A stretch of 64,000 nucleotides of DNA from Mesobacillus selenatarsenatis SF-1 (lineage in GTDB: Bacteria > Bacillota > Bacilli > Bacillales > Cytobacillaceae), in NCBI RefSeq assembly GCF_000813125.1, contig NZ_BASE01000071.1:78643-142642 (forward strand). The letters run 5' to 3'. A program made the translations under genes and the position numbers. The notes beneath the pieces are model-generated. The model made no database searches and was not told the DNA's origin. It saw only the letters and a program-made list of their open reading frames with translations. Positions 37,007-46,313 of this stretch are shown here, one piece after another. Position 1 is the stretch's first letter, and each line of letters starts with the position of its first letter.

Positions 37007-37020
37007 CGAACATTTATTCG
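37007..37020. promoter_or_regulatory. LexA (DinR) SOS box of recA
   Basis: CGAAC-ATTT-ATTCG (minus: CGAATAAATGTTCG) matches the Bacillus consensus CGAAC-N4-GTTCG in 9 of 10 positions and abuts the -35 hexamer. Confidence 0.85.
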
Positions 37021-37150
37021 TTTTTTTTAGAACAAGGGAAATTGAGAAAATTGAATTTCATGTGAATGTTTCACTAGTTTTCAAACAAACTGTACCCTTT
37101 AAAAGAGGATTTTCGCAAGAAATCTTTCTTTTTTGTACCCTAATTAATAA

Positions 37151-37177
37151 AACACGGAAGTTCATAACTTCCGTGTT
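37151..37177 (-). terminator. cinA terminator
   Basis: The 12-bp perfect stem AACACGGAAGTT/AACTTCCGTGTT with a 3-base loop that includes part of the cinA stop codon; TTATTAATT follows. Confidence 0.8.
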
Positions 37178-38412
37178 CCTGATAATCTATTAATTATAAT
37201 CTGGGAGCCAAACTTTACAGCCCTTTTCCTGATAGCGGTGCGGGAGCCACTCAGGCTAAGTTTTTCTGAATGGACTGGTTGGCCTTTTACGTGTAGCCCG
37301 ATAAATAAGGTCCCTGGAGGATGACCTTCCAGGCTGTCGGGACCTGCTACTCCGGTAAAACTGATGCCGATGTCAGAGTTGGTAAGCGATGCAGCATTCA
37401 TTGCTAGCTCTTCCGCACATTCACCGCTTACAGCCCCATACTTCTCAATTGTTTCCGGGTTAACCTTAACAAGTCCTATTTTGGCTTCGTTCGAGTAACA
37501 AACCAAGCCGCCTTTGAAAAGGCTGCTTGCACCGGAGACTGAAGTCAATTCCTGCTGGAACATTCCGCCTGTCAAGCTTTCAGCCGCTGATACCGTCAAG
37601 TTTTTGTTTTTCAATAGTTTCGAAAGCTCGATCATTAACGAAGTTTCATCGTAACCATAAAAATACTCACCGACTCTGTCCATGATTTCTGCTTCCACTC
37701 TATCAATCAATGCTTGTGCTGTGTCTTTGGAATCATCCCTGGCCGTAAGTCTCAGTGTAACTTCCCCGTCACCAGCCAAAGGGGCGATGGTTGGATTGCC
37801 CTGCTTGTCAATCAAATCTTCTATTTCCGATTCAAGGGCTGCCTCTCCGATTCCAAAAAATCGCAGGACCCTTGATTCAATTTTAGCCTGATTGCCGGTC
37901 ATGCTTTCTATAGCCGGCTGGCCATATTTCAAGAACATTGGCTCCATCTCGGATGGTGGTCCTGGCAGAAGCATGAACTTGCTGTCTGCTGTTGCCAGGA
38001 ACATTCCCGGTGCCATGCCATGTTCATTTTTCAGGACGGTTGATCCCTCAATCACGAGAGCTTGCTTCCTGTTATTTTCAGTCATTACCCTGTTCGTTTT
38101 TTCAAAATACAATTCGATGGACCTCATCGCTTCTTCATTAAGAACAAGCTGTTTTCCAAGCTGCCCAGCAATTGTATCTTTTGTCAGGTCATCTTTAGTT
38201 GGACCTAAACCGCCAGTGAAGATAATCAGGTCTGCGCGTTCCCGTGCAATTCCCATCGCGTTCTTCAATCGATCAGGATTATCCCCCACGACCGTATGGT
38301 AGAAAACATTGATTCCCAGGTCGGCAAGCTGCCTGGAAAGGAATCTGGCGTTTGTATTGACGATTTGCCCAAGGAGCAACTCAGATCCCACAGCAATGAT
38401 TTCGGCATTCAT
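37162..38412 (-). CDS. cinA: CinA family nicotinamide-nucleotide amidase/competence-damage protein
   Basis: 416 residues, equal to B. subtilis CinA. The N-terminal MoeA/CinA-like domain ([33 protein letters not shown]) is the COG1058 ADP-ribose pyrophosphatase part. The C-terminal CinA domain has [19 protein letters not shown] and [17 protein letters not shown], the NMN deamidase part. ATG 38412 is chosen because GGGGGAAAAGAT precedes it. Located between pgsA and recA, a conserved competence-related arrangement. The 24-base gap to pgsA indicates one operon. Confidence 0.96.
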   Translation of the reverse strand: MNAEIIAVGSELLLGQIVNTNARFLSRQLADLGINVFYHTVVGDNPDRLKNAMGIARERADLIIFTGGLGPTKDDLTKDTIAGQLGKQLVLNEEAMRSIELYFEKTNRVMTENNRKQALVIEGSTVLKNEHGMAPGMFLATADSKFMLLPGPPSEMEPMFLKYGQPAIESMTGNQAKIESRVLRFFGIGEAALESEIEDLIDKQGNPTIAPLAGDGEVTLRLTARDDSKDTAQALIDRVEAEIMDRVGEYFYGYDETSLMIELSKLLKNKNLTVSAAESLTGGMFQQELTSVSGASSLFKGGLVCYSNEAKIGLVKVNPETIEKYGAVSGECAEELAMNAASLTNSDIGISFTGVAGPDSLEGHPPGTLFIGLHVKGQPVHSEKLSLSGSRTAIRKRAVKFGSQIIINRLSGTRKL

Positions 38413-38435
38413 ATCTTTTCCCCCTGACAAAATCA

Positions 38436-39014
38436 TTATTTGGAATTACGGAACACTTGCATATTTTTAGCGAAGTAATCCCATCCGGACCAAATTGTAA
38501 AGATCATCGCCACCCATAATGCAATATCTGCAAACGGAATAGAGAATGCTTCAAAAATGATATTGTGCAGCAACAGCGCGGAAATTGCCACTGTTTGTGC
38601 CCACATTTTAATTTTGCCAGGCATTTTTGCTGCAACAACCTCACCACCGCCTGCTAGCAGTAAACGAAGTCCTGTCACCGCAAACTCCCGACTGATAATA
38701 ATGATGACAATCCACGCAGGGGCATACCCCAGTTCAACCAACACAATTAATGCAGAGGAGACAAGCAGTTTATCCGCGAGGGGGTCAAGAAATTTCCCAA
38801 GATTGGTAACTAGATTGTGCTTTCGTGCCAGATAGCCGTCAACCCAGTCTGTCACAGACGCAAATATATAAATTAGCGCTCCCACAAAATGAGTGACCGG
38901 CATGGTTGTGCCAAGAAGGGAAATTTCCCCCCATGAAAATGGGACAATCATAATGATCATGAATAACGGAATCAATAAAATTCGTGAAACCGTAATTTTA
39001 TTTGGCAAGTTCAT
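38436..39014 (-). CDS. pgsA: CDP-diacylglycerol-glycerol-3-phosphate 3-phosphatidyltransferase
   Basis: The 192-residue membrane enzyme makes phosphatidylglycerophosphate, the precursor of phosphatidylglycerol and cardiolipin. The CDP-alcohol phosphotransferase motif D-G-x2-A-R-x8-G-x3-D-x3-D is present as [19 protein letters not shown] followed by KFLDPLADK. Five to six hydrophobic helices surround it. GGAGG precedes the ATG. Gene order ymfM-pgsA-cinA-recA is conserved across Bacillus. Confidence 0.97.
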   Translation of the reverse strand: MNLPNKITVSRILLIPLFMIIMIVPFSWGEISLLGTTMPVTHFVGALIYIFASVTDWVDGYLARKHNLVTNLGKFLDPLADKLLVSSALIVLVELGYAPAWIVIIIISREFAVTGLRLLLAGGGEVVAAKMPGKIKMWAQTVAISALLLHNIIFEAFSIPFADIALWVAMIFTIWSGWDYFAKNMQVFRNSK

Positions 39015-39117
39015 ATACTTTTCCTCCAGATGAAAAATTACAAAGCCATTACATTGACTTCTTTCATTATATCCAATATGTATAAATCATCATTAAATAT
39101 GCCTACTATAATTTTAG

Positions 39118-39145
39118 CCCGTATAAACAAAAGTCCATACGGGCA
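39118..39145. terminator. Hairpin between ymfM and pgsA
   Basis: The stem GCCCGTAT/ATACGGGC with a 12-base loop. The U tract on either side is short, so partial termination or attenuation between ymfM and pgsA is more likely than a full stop. Confidence 0.5.
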
Positions 39146-39197
39146 TTTTGATAAATCCTAGTTTTAAATGGCTCTTCAAAACACAAAGCCTTTAAAC

Positions 39198-40082
39198 TTA
39201 TTTCACGAAATTAATCGTAATCTCCTGGGTCATAACCTCTTCAGGAGGTACTGCATATTCAAGCTTTTGGTCATTTACATAGATTTCGGTATCTGGAGCA
39301 AAGCCAACTTTGATCAAAGCCTGAGTATCGTTTGTCAGGTCAGCGGTCTCGCTGACTTTAACATCTTTATTCAACTCTTCGCCAAAATAAGTCTTGCCTG
39401 CCCCGTTTTTAACACTGACCCATGTCCTGCCTAAAGAAACAACCTTCACGACGAACTTGTCTGTATTCTTCAATTCATATACCGTATTGCTGCCGGTGTT
39501 CGAGGCAACCGTAAGCTCCTGCGCAGGTGTTTCTGGCTCGGCTTCCTCTTCAACTGGTTCTTCTTCCTCTGCAGTATCTTCTTCCTCGCCTGTACCATCG
39601 TCACCGCTATCATCTGCAAAGTCATCAGTCTCTTCAAAATTAGGTTTGCTCTTGTCTGTATTTGCAGGCTGGTCAGCTCCATCACCTGCACTCTTGACAA
39701 TAAGATACCAAACGAGGGCAATGGCACCAATCATGAATATGGCAATTAGTATTTTCGGTAAGAAGTCTAAGACTTTCGAAGTCTCCGGAGAGATGCTTTT
39801 CCTCGACTGGACACGGGAAAGCTGGTCAGGCAACTCTTCGTTGTATGTAGATGGAATTTCATTTTTGTGCTGCTCAAACAGTTGTTCTGGATCAAGCCCG
39901 ACAGCTTCAGCATATTGTTTTATGAATGCACGGACATAAAACTTTCCTGGCATCATTGAATAATTGCCCTCTTCAATACCAAGAAGGTAGCGCTTTTGTA
40001 TTTTCGTGATGGACTGCAGTTCGTCCAGGCTGAGGCCCTTAGCTTCACGTGCTTCCTTTAATATATTTCCTAACTCAGTCAC
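39198..40082 (-). CDS. ymfM: RodZ-like HTH membrane protein YmfM
   Basis: 294 residues. The N-terminal RodZ-type HTH (LGNILKEAREAKGLSLDELQSITKIQKRYL, about 3-80) is followed by a TM helix (ILIAIFMIGAIALVWYLIV) near residue 110. A very acidic linker (EEEDTAEEEEPVEEEAEPE) leads to a C-terminal DUF4115 beta domain. RodZ links MreB-family filaments to the membrane; mreBH is present in this window. GTG 40082 is chosen, six bases after GGAAGGTG. It overlaps no neighbour and lies 20 bases after ymfK. Confidence 0.9.
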   Translation of the reverse strand: MTELGNILKEAREAKGLSLDELQSITKIQKRYLLGIEEGNYSMMPGKFYVRAFIKQYAEAVGLDPEQLFEQHKNEIPSTYNEELPDQLSRVQSRKSISPETSKVLDFLPKILIAIFMIGAIALVWYLIVKSAGDGADQPANTDKSKPNFEETDDFADDSGDDGTGEEEDTAEEEEPVEEEAEPETPAQELTVASNTGSNTVYELKNTDKFVVKVVSLGRTWVSVKNGAGKTYFGEELNKDVKVSETADLTNDTQALIKVGFAPDTEIYVNDQKLEYAVPPEEVMTQEITINFVK

Positions 40083-40102
40083 GATAACACCTTCCAATAC
40101 TG

Positions 40103-40894
40103 TTAAAAATCAAATCCTCCAAAATCAGAATCGGTAAACATGTGATTCTTCTGAACCATGTCATAAACGATTTCTTCATCAGGATTATTGCGAAGTTCAA
40201 TAATATAATCAAAATCATCCATTGTATATTCTGTGTTTTGGACAAAAATATCCGGATGTTCCACAACTTTCACCGCAGGCAGGCGCATAATTTCCCTGAC
40301 AAGCTGCCAGTGCTTTTCATTTGCCCTCCTTGTGGAAACGATTCCATCAATAATAAATAGGTTTTCTGCGTTATATTCATCTTCAATCAATTGATTCCGT
40401 ATTGTCTGTTTCAATAATGTTGAAGAAACAAACAACCAGCGCTTATTTGCACAAACGCTTGAAGCCACAACCGATTCTGTCTTGCCAACTCGCGGCATCC
40501 CGCGGATCCCAATCAGCTTGTGCCCCTCCTGCTTAAACAATTCTGCCATAAAATCGACGAGTAGTCCAAGCTCATCCCTTACAAACCGGAATGTTTTTTT
40601 ATCATCTGCGTCACGCTGTATATACCTGCCGTGTCTGACTGCCATTCGGTCACGAAGCTTGGGTTCACGGATTTTAATTACCCTTATTGTATCCATTGTA
40701 TTCAAAATTGACTCTAAACGCTCAATTTGGTCATCATCTTTCGCAAGGATCAACAGACCACGTCTACCTTCATCGACTCCATTGATCGTAACAATGTTGA
40801 TGGACAGCATACCAAGCAAAGAGGATATATCACCTAGCAGTCCTGGACGGTTAATCACTATTTCATATTCCAAGTACCATTCTTTCTTTTCCAT
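40103..40894 (-). CDS. ymfK: YmfK family protein with ACT-like domain and P-loop (DUF3388)
   Basis: 263 residues. The first 80 resemble an ACT regulatory fold (EYEIVINRPGLLGDISSLLGMLSINIVTINGVDE). The remainder is P-loop NTPase-like, with Walker A GMPRVGKTES near residue 135 and a hydrophobic strand ENLFIIDGIVS. Exact activity is unknown; the family is conserved between ymfJ and ymfM in Bacillus. It ends FTDSDFGGFDF. The neighbours suggest a role near membrane or envelope maintenance, but nothing in the sequence proves it. Confidence 0.9.
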   Translation of the reverse strand: MEKKEWYLEYEIVINRPGLLGDISSLLGMLSINIVTINGVDEGRRGLLILAKDDDQIERLESILNTMDTIRVIKIREPKLRDRMAVRHGRYIQRDADDKKTFRFVRDELGLLVDFMAELFKQEGHKLIGIRGMPRVGKTESVVASSVCANKRWLFVSSTLLKQTIRNQLIEDEYNAENLFIIDGIVSTRRANEKHWQLVREIMRLPAVKVVEHPDIFVQNTEYTMDDFDYIIELRNNPDEEIVYDMVQKNHMFTDSDFGGFDF

Positions 40895-41065
40895 CGTTCT
40901 CCTCCTCTGCTATAAGGTCACTTGATTGCGACACATTTTGACATCAAATATCTAGCTACTATATTATATGATTTTCAAGGAAGATGAAAGGAAAAACAAG
41001 CCAGAAGTTAAAAGTAAAAAAAAGCCGTGTATATGTTTCTATTTCAAGAAAGGGACAATAAAAAA

Positions 41066-41090
41066 AGAGAGGATTCTGGATGTCCTCTCT
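41066..41090 (-). terminator. ymfJ terminator
   Basis: The 8-bp stem AGAGAGGA/TCCTCTCT, 9-base loop, then TTTTTTATTG on the minus strand. Confidence 0.78.
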
Positions 41091-41103
41091 CAAATCTAAC
41101 ACA

Positions 41104-41361
41104 TTATTTAGTGCCGTTGTTCTGTACAAGTTTAACCATCATTGTAGCGATGGCATGCTGTTCTTCCGGGCTTGCCACTGACCAAAGGTCTGCAAGCACT
41201 CTTTCCTGCTCATTTTTAGGATCGACGTTCTGAGCAAGATAGTCCCCGATCTGGTAGGCAAGGTCTCCCATAACTTCTTTATTCATTCCCTGGTCCTGCG
41301 CCTGATGAAGGCGGTCTCCCAAGAAATCCTTCCACTGATTCCAATTATCCAATACGGACAT
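41104..41361 (-). CDS. ymfJ: DUF3243 family protein YmfJ
   Basis: 85 residues, all helical, conserved as a small companion gene in this Bacillus cluster. MSVLDNWNQWKDFLGDRLHQAQ and the ASPEEQHAIATMMVKLVQN end are typical of DUF3243. No catalytic residues can be pointed out and its function is unknown. AAGGAGGTTG precedes the ATG. Confidence 0.92.
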   Translation of the reverse strand: MSVLDNWNQWKDFLGDRLHQAQDQGMNKEVMGDLAYQIGDYLAQNVDPKNEQERVLADLWSVASPEEQHAIATMMVKLVQNNGTK

Positions 41362-41462
41362 ATTGACAACCTCCTTGTCTAAAATAGTACAAGGTTATTT
41401 TGCATACGAACGACAATTATTATTCATTACAGTACATGTTTTGAAAAATTGTCACATGTCCG

Positions 41463-42185
41463 TCACGTTAGCCAGCCACCATTCACTGCCAGGACCTGTC
41501 CTGTTATATAGGAGGACTTTTCAGATAACAGGAATTCAACACTACTTGCTACTTCTTCAGCTGAACCCAAACGTCCTGATGGAATATCCTCGGTAATGCC
41601 CTTGATCTCCTCATTGGTGAATCCTTCAACCATCGGGGTTTGAATGGCACCTGGAGCTACGGCATTCACCCTGATCTTGGAGCTTGCCAGCTCTTTGCTC
41701 AGAGCTTTGGCGAAGGCTATTTGCGCGCCCTTCACAGTCGAGTAGGCTACTTCATAGGATGCGCCTGTCTGTCCCCATATCGATGACACGGTGACGATAC
41801 TTCCACTCCCCTTGGCCCTTAGCTTTGGAATAAGCTTTTTTGTCAGCATCAGCGGGGATACAACGTGAATCTGTATAAGTTCCTCTAAATCATTTTCCTC
41901 TAAGTCCTCAACAAGTCCGTATAAGGCATTACCCGCATTATGTACAATTGCATCAAGCGAAAAAATATTGGCAGCTAATTCCAAGTATCCTGATTTTGAT
42001 GCCAGATTTGCCTTTATTGGTATATACTCACCGCCAAGGTGTTCAATCTGGTCCACAAGTTCTTCTACCCCTTTTTCATTCTGGTTAAAGTGCAAGTAAA
42101 GCGAATAACCTTCTGATGCAAGCTTCATGGAAATCGCCTTGCCAATCGCTCCACTTGCTCCTGTTACGAGCGCGAATTTCTTCAT
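41463..42185 (-). CDS. ymfI: SDR family oxidoreductase YmfI
   Basis: The 240-residue short-chain dehydrogenase has the cofactor glycine motif TGASGAIG, the HNAGN segment, catalytic serine in VTVSSIWG, and Y-x3-K as YSTVK. The PGAIQTPM and VNGGWLT ends are typical of FabG-like enzymes. NADP preference and substrate are not deducible. ATG 42185 is chosen, with AGAGGA upstream. The gene belongs to the ymfF-ymfH-ymfI block, here after ymfH with a 72-base gap. Confidence 0.93.
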   Translation of the reverse strand: MKKFALVTGASGAIGKAISMKLASEGYSLYLHFNQNEKGVEELVDQIEHLGGEYIPIKANLASKSGYLELAANIFSLDAIVHNAGNALYGLVEDLEENDLEELIQIHVVSPLMLTKKLIPKLRAKGSGSIVTVSSIWGQTGASYEVAYSTVKGAQIAFAKALSKELASSKIRVNAVAPGAIQTPMVEGFTNEEIKGITEDIPSGRLGSAEEVASSVEFLLSEKSSYITGQVLAVNGGWLT

Positions 42186-42257
42186 ATTCTTCCTCTCCAA
42201 ATACCTCATTAAATAATGCGCCGGTTAGGACCGGCGCACATCTCATTGAAAGGTGGG

Positions 42258-43553
42258 TTATTTCTTATCTTTTGGCACTACCTGACAAACCGTGAATCGC
42301 TCTTCGGCAATCAGCTTGTCAGCCGCCTGCTTGATATCGTCTAGCGTCAGGCTTTCAAGTACTGGAACAACATCAAACAGATCCATATCATTGAAAGCGT
42401 ATCGTGTGAATTGGTTCGCTATATATTCAGGTGAATTGACCGCCCTGAGGAAAGCTCCTATTTTTTTCTTTTTTGTTCTTTCGAGGTTGTCATCTGTCAA
42501 TCCTCGTCCGGCCTTTGCATCCATCAGCATGGTTTCAAGCTTACTGGCAAGGACATCAGGTTCGTTTGTATCACCGCCAACCATCGCAAAACCAAATCCC
42601 TGCTCCTCCGTATAATCGTATGAAAATGTGTCATCGATTAACCCAGAGCCGTATAACTCGGTGTAGTTCTCAGAACTTTTACCAAAAAGTATATCCAGCA
42701 TCACATTGATCGAAAGCTCTTTTTTCAACATCTCCTTGCCTGACTCAGTTGGGGCGGCCGCCTTGATGCCAACAAGGCACTTTGACGTCTGGACATTCAT
42801 TTTTAGAACCTGTTTCTTTTCAGCAACCCCAGCCTGTTCCTCATCAAATACGCGCTTGATTTCAGGCTGGTTCTTGTATTCCTTCTTCCCCTGGTTCTCT
42901 TTTATCAAGCCCATGATTTCATCAGGGTTAACTTGACCAACTACGAACAATAACATATTACTTGGATGGTAGAAGGTTTCATAGCATTCATACAGCATAT
43001 CTTTCGTAATATCGGAAATCGATTCAATCGTACCTGCGATATCAATGCTTACCGGATGGTTCTTATACATATTCTGGATCAGGCCAAAATACAATCTCCA
43101 ATCAGGGTTGTCATCATACATCGTGATTTCTTGCCCGATGATTCCCTTTTCTTTTTCAACTGTCTTCTCTGTAAAATATGGTTCCTGAACAAAGTCAATC
43201 AACGTCTCCAGGTTCTTCTCTACATTGGATGTACTGGAGAACAAATAAGCTGTCCTCGTGAAGGAGGTGAATGCGTTCGCAGAAGCACCCTGTTTGCTGA
43301 ACTGCTGGAACACGTCCCCATCTTCCTTTTCAAACAATTTATGCTCAAGGAAATGAGCGATGCCATCGGGCACCTTCACATAATCATCCTTTCCCGGCGG
43401 AAGGAAGTGATTATCGATCGACCCGTATTTAGTTGTAAAAGTAGCATATGTTTTATTGAAGCCTTTTTTCGGAAGGATGTAGACATCAAGCCCATTATTC
43501 AGCTTTTCGTAGTACATTTCTTCCTGAAGCTGTTCAAAAGTGATCTTCTCCAT
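42258..43553 (-). CDS. ymfH: M16 family metallopeptidase YmfH (active-type)
   Basis: 431 residues with the inverted zinc motif HxxEH in GIAHFLEHKLFE and the downstream glutamate region (QEITMYDDNPDW). The family (insulinase-like) acts as a clamshell dimer with an inactive partner. Its ATG overlaps the stop of ymfF by one base (TAATG), so the pair is translationally coupled. Related proteins AlbF/AlbE process subtilosin, and ymfF-ymfH has been linked with peptide processing. The substrate here is unknown. Confidence 0.94.
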   Translation of the reverse strand: MEKITFEQLQEEMYYEKLNNGLDVYILPKKGFNKTYATFTTKYGSIDNHFLPPGKDDYVKVPDGIAHFLEHKLFEKEDGDVFQQFSKQGASANAFTSFTRTAYLFSSTSNVEKNLETLIDFVQEPYFTEKTVEKEKGIIGQEITMYDDNPDWRLYFGLIQNMYKNHPVSIDIAGTIESISDITKDMLYECYETFYHPSNMLLFVVGQVNPDEIMGLIKENQGKKEYKNQPEIKRVFDEEQAGVAEKKQVLKMNVQTSKCLVGIKAAAPTESGKEMLKKELSINVMLDILFGKSSENYTELYGSGLIDDTFSYDYTEEQGFGFAMVGGDTNEPDVLASKLETMLMDAKAGRGLTDDNLERTKKKKIGAFLRAVNSPEYIANQFTRYAFNDMDLFDVVPVLESLTLDDIKQAADKLIAEERFTVCQVVPKDKK

Positions 43554-44830
43554 TATTTGTCCGCCTCCAATCCAGTTAAGAAGTAGACCGTATCAAGCTG
43601 AACCTTTTTGGCTACATCAACGATTTCTTCTTTTGTGGTTTTACTCATGCCCTGAAGCCAGTCATCGAGGCTGACATTTTGATGTGATACAACATTATGA
43701 TACAAGACCTCTACCATCCCTCTTGCAGTATCCATTGTTTCAAGCATTTGGTTTTCAATCACTGCCTTTGTTTGTTCGATTTCCTGGTCAGTAAAATCGC
43801 CTGCTTGCATTGCTTCCATTTGTTCACGGATTATTTTTACAGCCAGCTCGAAATTTTCAAATTCAATGCCTGACATTACCATCATCAAACCTTTATGGCT
43901 TTCAAGGCGGCTTGCGACGTAATAGGCAAGACTATTTTTCTCCCGGACATTCAAGAAAAGCTTGGAATGTGAAAAGCCTCCAAAAATTCCGTTGAAAACC
44001 TGGAGAGCATAATAATCGTTATCACCATAAAGTACATTTGTTCGGTAGCCTATATTCAGCTTTCCTTGTTTGACATCCTCCTGATCCTTGACAGTTTTCT
44101 CTTCGACATGGGCATCTTTAACAGGCTCAACGAGTTTCGGTGTGCGCTGGTCAAATTGCAGGAGTTCTTCGGCAATCGACTGGACTTCTGTCTCATCAAC
44201 ATCTCCGATAATGAACAAGTCAAGCTCATCTTCTGCAAAGGCTTTTTTATAGTATTCATAGAGATTCTTCTCATCGATTTGCGGAATGTCATCAATCTCG
44301 CCATTGACATGGAGCGCATACGGTTCATCCTTGCACATTTCCTGGACGAGCCTGAAATTGGAGTATCGCATTTTATCATCATAGACAGCCTGAATTCGCT
44401 GCTTTAACGTTCTTTTTTCCTTTTCGACAGTTTCTTTGTCAAAAGCCTCATTATCTGCAAGCGGATTCACTAAAATTTCCGCCATCAATTGCATTCCTTT
44501 TTTCAGTAAAGGGTTACGGTCGCTTAAAAATTTTTCATTGGCAATTTCCAATGAAAAACTGAGGACCTGATACTCTCCCTTTTTTGAAACATCAACAAAT
44601 AAATTTGCTCCGTAAAGCTCATCAAGATAGGAACGAAACTTTGAAGTGGAAGGGTAAGCCTTAGAGTTGCTTTGCAGTACGTAAGGGAGCAGCGCCCTTT
44701 TTGTTGCATCCTCACTGGTAAGCGGTGCCTTCATCTTCCAAACAATTGTATTCGTCTTGAATTTTTCGGTTTTAACAATATGGAGCTTGTAGCCTTTCAT
44801 ATCCTTGATACTTTCTGAAATGACAGCCAT
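43553..44830 (-). CDS. ymfF: M16-like protein YmfF, lacks zinc motif
   Basis: 425 residues of the same fold as YmfH but without the HxxEH motif: the corresponding N-terminal region (IVWKMKAPLTSEDATKRALLPYVLQ) has no paired histidines. The C-terminal half retains the family fold (LNIGYRTNVLYGDNDYYALQVFNGIFGG; RLESHKGLMMVMSGI). It is therefore the likely non-catalytic half of a YmfF-YmfH heterodimer. AGGAGGATT precedes the ATG. Confidence 0.93.
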   Translation of the reverse strand: MAVISESIKDMKGYKLHIVKTEKFKTNTIVWKMKAPLTSEDATKRALLPYVLQSNSKAYPSTSKFRSYLDELYGANLFVDVSKKGEYQVLSFSLEIANEKFLSDRNPLLKKGMQLMAEILVNPLADNEAFDKETVEKEKRTLKQRIQAVYDDKMRYSNFRLVQEMCKDEPYALHVNGEIDDIPQIDEKNLYEYYKKAFAEDELDLFIIGDVDETEVQSIAEELLQFDQRTPKLVEPVKDAHVEEKTVKDQEDVKQGKLNIGYRTNVLYGDNDYYALQVFNGIFGGFSHSKLFLNVREKNSLAYYVASRLESHKGLMMVMSGIEFENFELAVKIIREQMEAMQAGDFTDQEIEQTKAVIENQMLETMDTARGMVEVLYHNVVSHQNVSLDDWLQGMSKTTKEEIVDVAKKVQLDTVYFLTGLEADK

Positions 44831-45018
44831 TGAAATCCTCCTTTATTTATAACACCAGGACTTGCTTACAATCATTCTTCTTCACATCATTGATGAAAAT
44901 AAAACATTCTTCTGTGTTATGTATACGTTGTGAAGTCTATATTTAATATTCCAATAAATATACTCTAACTATACCTTTGACATTCAGGCTAATTCAAGGA
45001 ATTGGCAGCCAATACGGC

Positions 45019-45044
45019 AAAAGCTCCCCAATTGGGAAGCTTTT
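45019..45044 (-). terminator. Terminator of the diguanylate cyclase gene
   Basis: The stem AAAAGCTCCCC/GGGAAGCTTTT (one mismatch) with an AATT loop lies about 20 bases after the stop. The following U tract is short. Confidence 0.55.
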
Positions 45045-45064
45045 ATTGCTTTGAAGCGGCTATT

Positions 45065-46135
45065 TCATCTATAGCTTTCGAATAATAATATGTATGTATG
45101 TCCTGATTCAAATTTCACCTGATTTTTTCCGTTTGCTTTTGCACTGTACAAAAGCTGGTCTGTGTATCCAAGTAGTTTATCCGGCAAAACCTCACCTTTT
45201 GAAGCAGCAATCCCAAAGCTCATTGTGACACTAATGCATTCTTTACTGAATTTCTCAGATGACAACCTTCCATATAGGTCATCAAAAAAACTAATCTGCC
45301 TGTTTTCCTCTGTGTGCGGTAATAGAAAGGCAAACTCTTCTCCACCATAACGGAAGGCCTGTGCATCGTAATCATCAGCCAGGTCCCGAAAAATCCCGCC
45401 TAAGTTTTTTAAGATTTCATCTCCTGTCAAATGGCCAAACTGATCATTGATTTGCTTGAAGTGATCGATATCTCCCATCACAAGCAAGAAGTTTTGCCGA
45501 GCACTCGTCATATTTCTTAGTTGTTCTTGGAAATGCCGATGATTGTATAAGCCTGTTAAATAATCAGTGAACATCAATTCATGAAAAATTTCCTTCTGTT
45601 TCAAATGCTTCCTTTCACGAATGACGATTAACGACCCGAACCCACCGATAATCCATATGAAAACGAGATTTAAAATAAAGACAAACGTTGTATTAAAATC
45701 AAATTGAGCCTGTACAGCAAAGATAGTTGAGTATCCTGCTGTCAACGAAATCGAGGATAAAATTGCCCCTTTTGTTCTCCAGTAAATGGTCGCATGCATG
45801 ACAACCAAATAAGCAATCGGAAAAAGCGGCGATAAGACTCCATTCGTCAAGGCAAGAAGCCACATCAGCGCAATATAATCAAAAATAATACCGGCTTTCG
45901 TAAGTAAATTGAAATACTCGTTTACCGCCGACATTTTAATCAAAGCAACCTGAGTCACGGCCATGTAGACAAATCCTATCACCAACAATATAGGAAATGT
46001 TTCTTTAGTGAAATTAAGCCTGTCCGCCAGAGGGGGGAAATAAAATACCATAATCCCTACCAACAAGAATATCCAGCGTAAATAAGAAAAGATTTTTTCT
46101 GTTTCACGATCATCCATATATAATGATAGTTTCAT
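45065..46135 (-). CDS. Membrane diguanylate cyclase (GGDEF)
   Basis: 356 residues. Six predicted TM helices fill the first 180 (LRWIFLLVGIMVFYF to LVFIWIIGGFGSLIV), as in B. subtilis DgcK. A GGDEF domain follows: FTDYLTGLYNHRHF, MGDIDHFKQINDQFGH, and the active-site RYGGEEF. No I-site RxxD is obvious five residues before it. It makes cyclic di-GMP, probably in response to a membrane or extracellular signal. ATG 46135 has AGAGGG at seven bases; an ATG two codons upstream would be too close. Confidence 0.9.
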   Translation of the reverse strand: MKLSLYMDDRETEKIFSYLRWIFLLVGIMVFYFPPLADRLNFTKETFPILLVIGFVYMAVTQVALIKMSAVNEYFNLLTKAGIIFDYIALMWLLALTNGVLSPLFPIAYLVVMHATIYWRTKGAILSSISLTAGYSTIFAVQAQFDFNTTFVFILNLVFIWIIGGFGSLIVIRERKHLKQKEIFHELMFTDYLTGLYNHRHFQEQLRNMTSARQNFLLVMGDIDHFKQINDQFGHLTGDEILKNLGGIFRDLADDYDAQAFRYGGEEFAFLLPHTEENRQISFFDDLYGRLSSEKFSKECISVTMSFGIAASKGEVLPDKLLGYTDQLLYSAKANGKNQVKFESGHTYILLFESYR

Positions 46136-46268
46136 ATGCATGCCCTCTTGACGATATTATTTTTAGCAAACTTTTCCTTTATATTAACACATATGGAAGA
46201 TTTATTCTAAAAGGAATATACAATTTCATATGGTATTTTATTCGTTAATAATATAAAAGTGACAAAAT

Positions 46269-46299
46269 AAAAGAGGCACCTTGAGCAGGTACCTCTTTT
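46269..46299 (-). terminator. nup operon terminator
   Basis: The 13-bp stem AAAAGAGGCACCT/AGGTACCTCTTTT with a TGAGC loop lies 15 bases after the nupQ stop. Confidence 0.85.
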
Positions 46300-46313
46300 T
46301 ACAGTATAAAAGC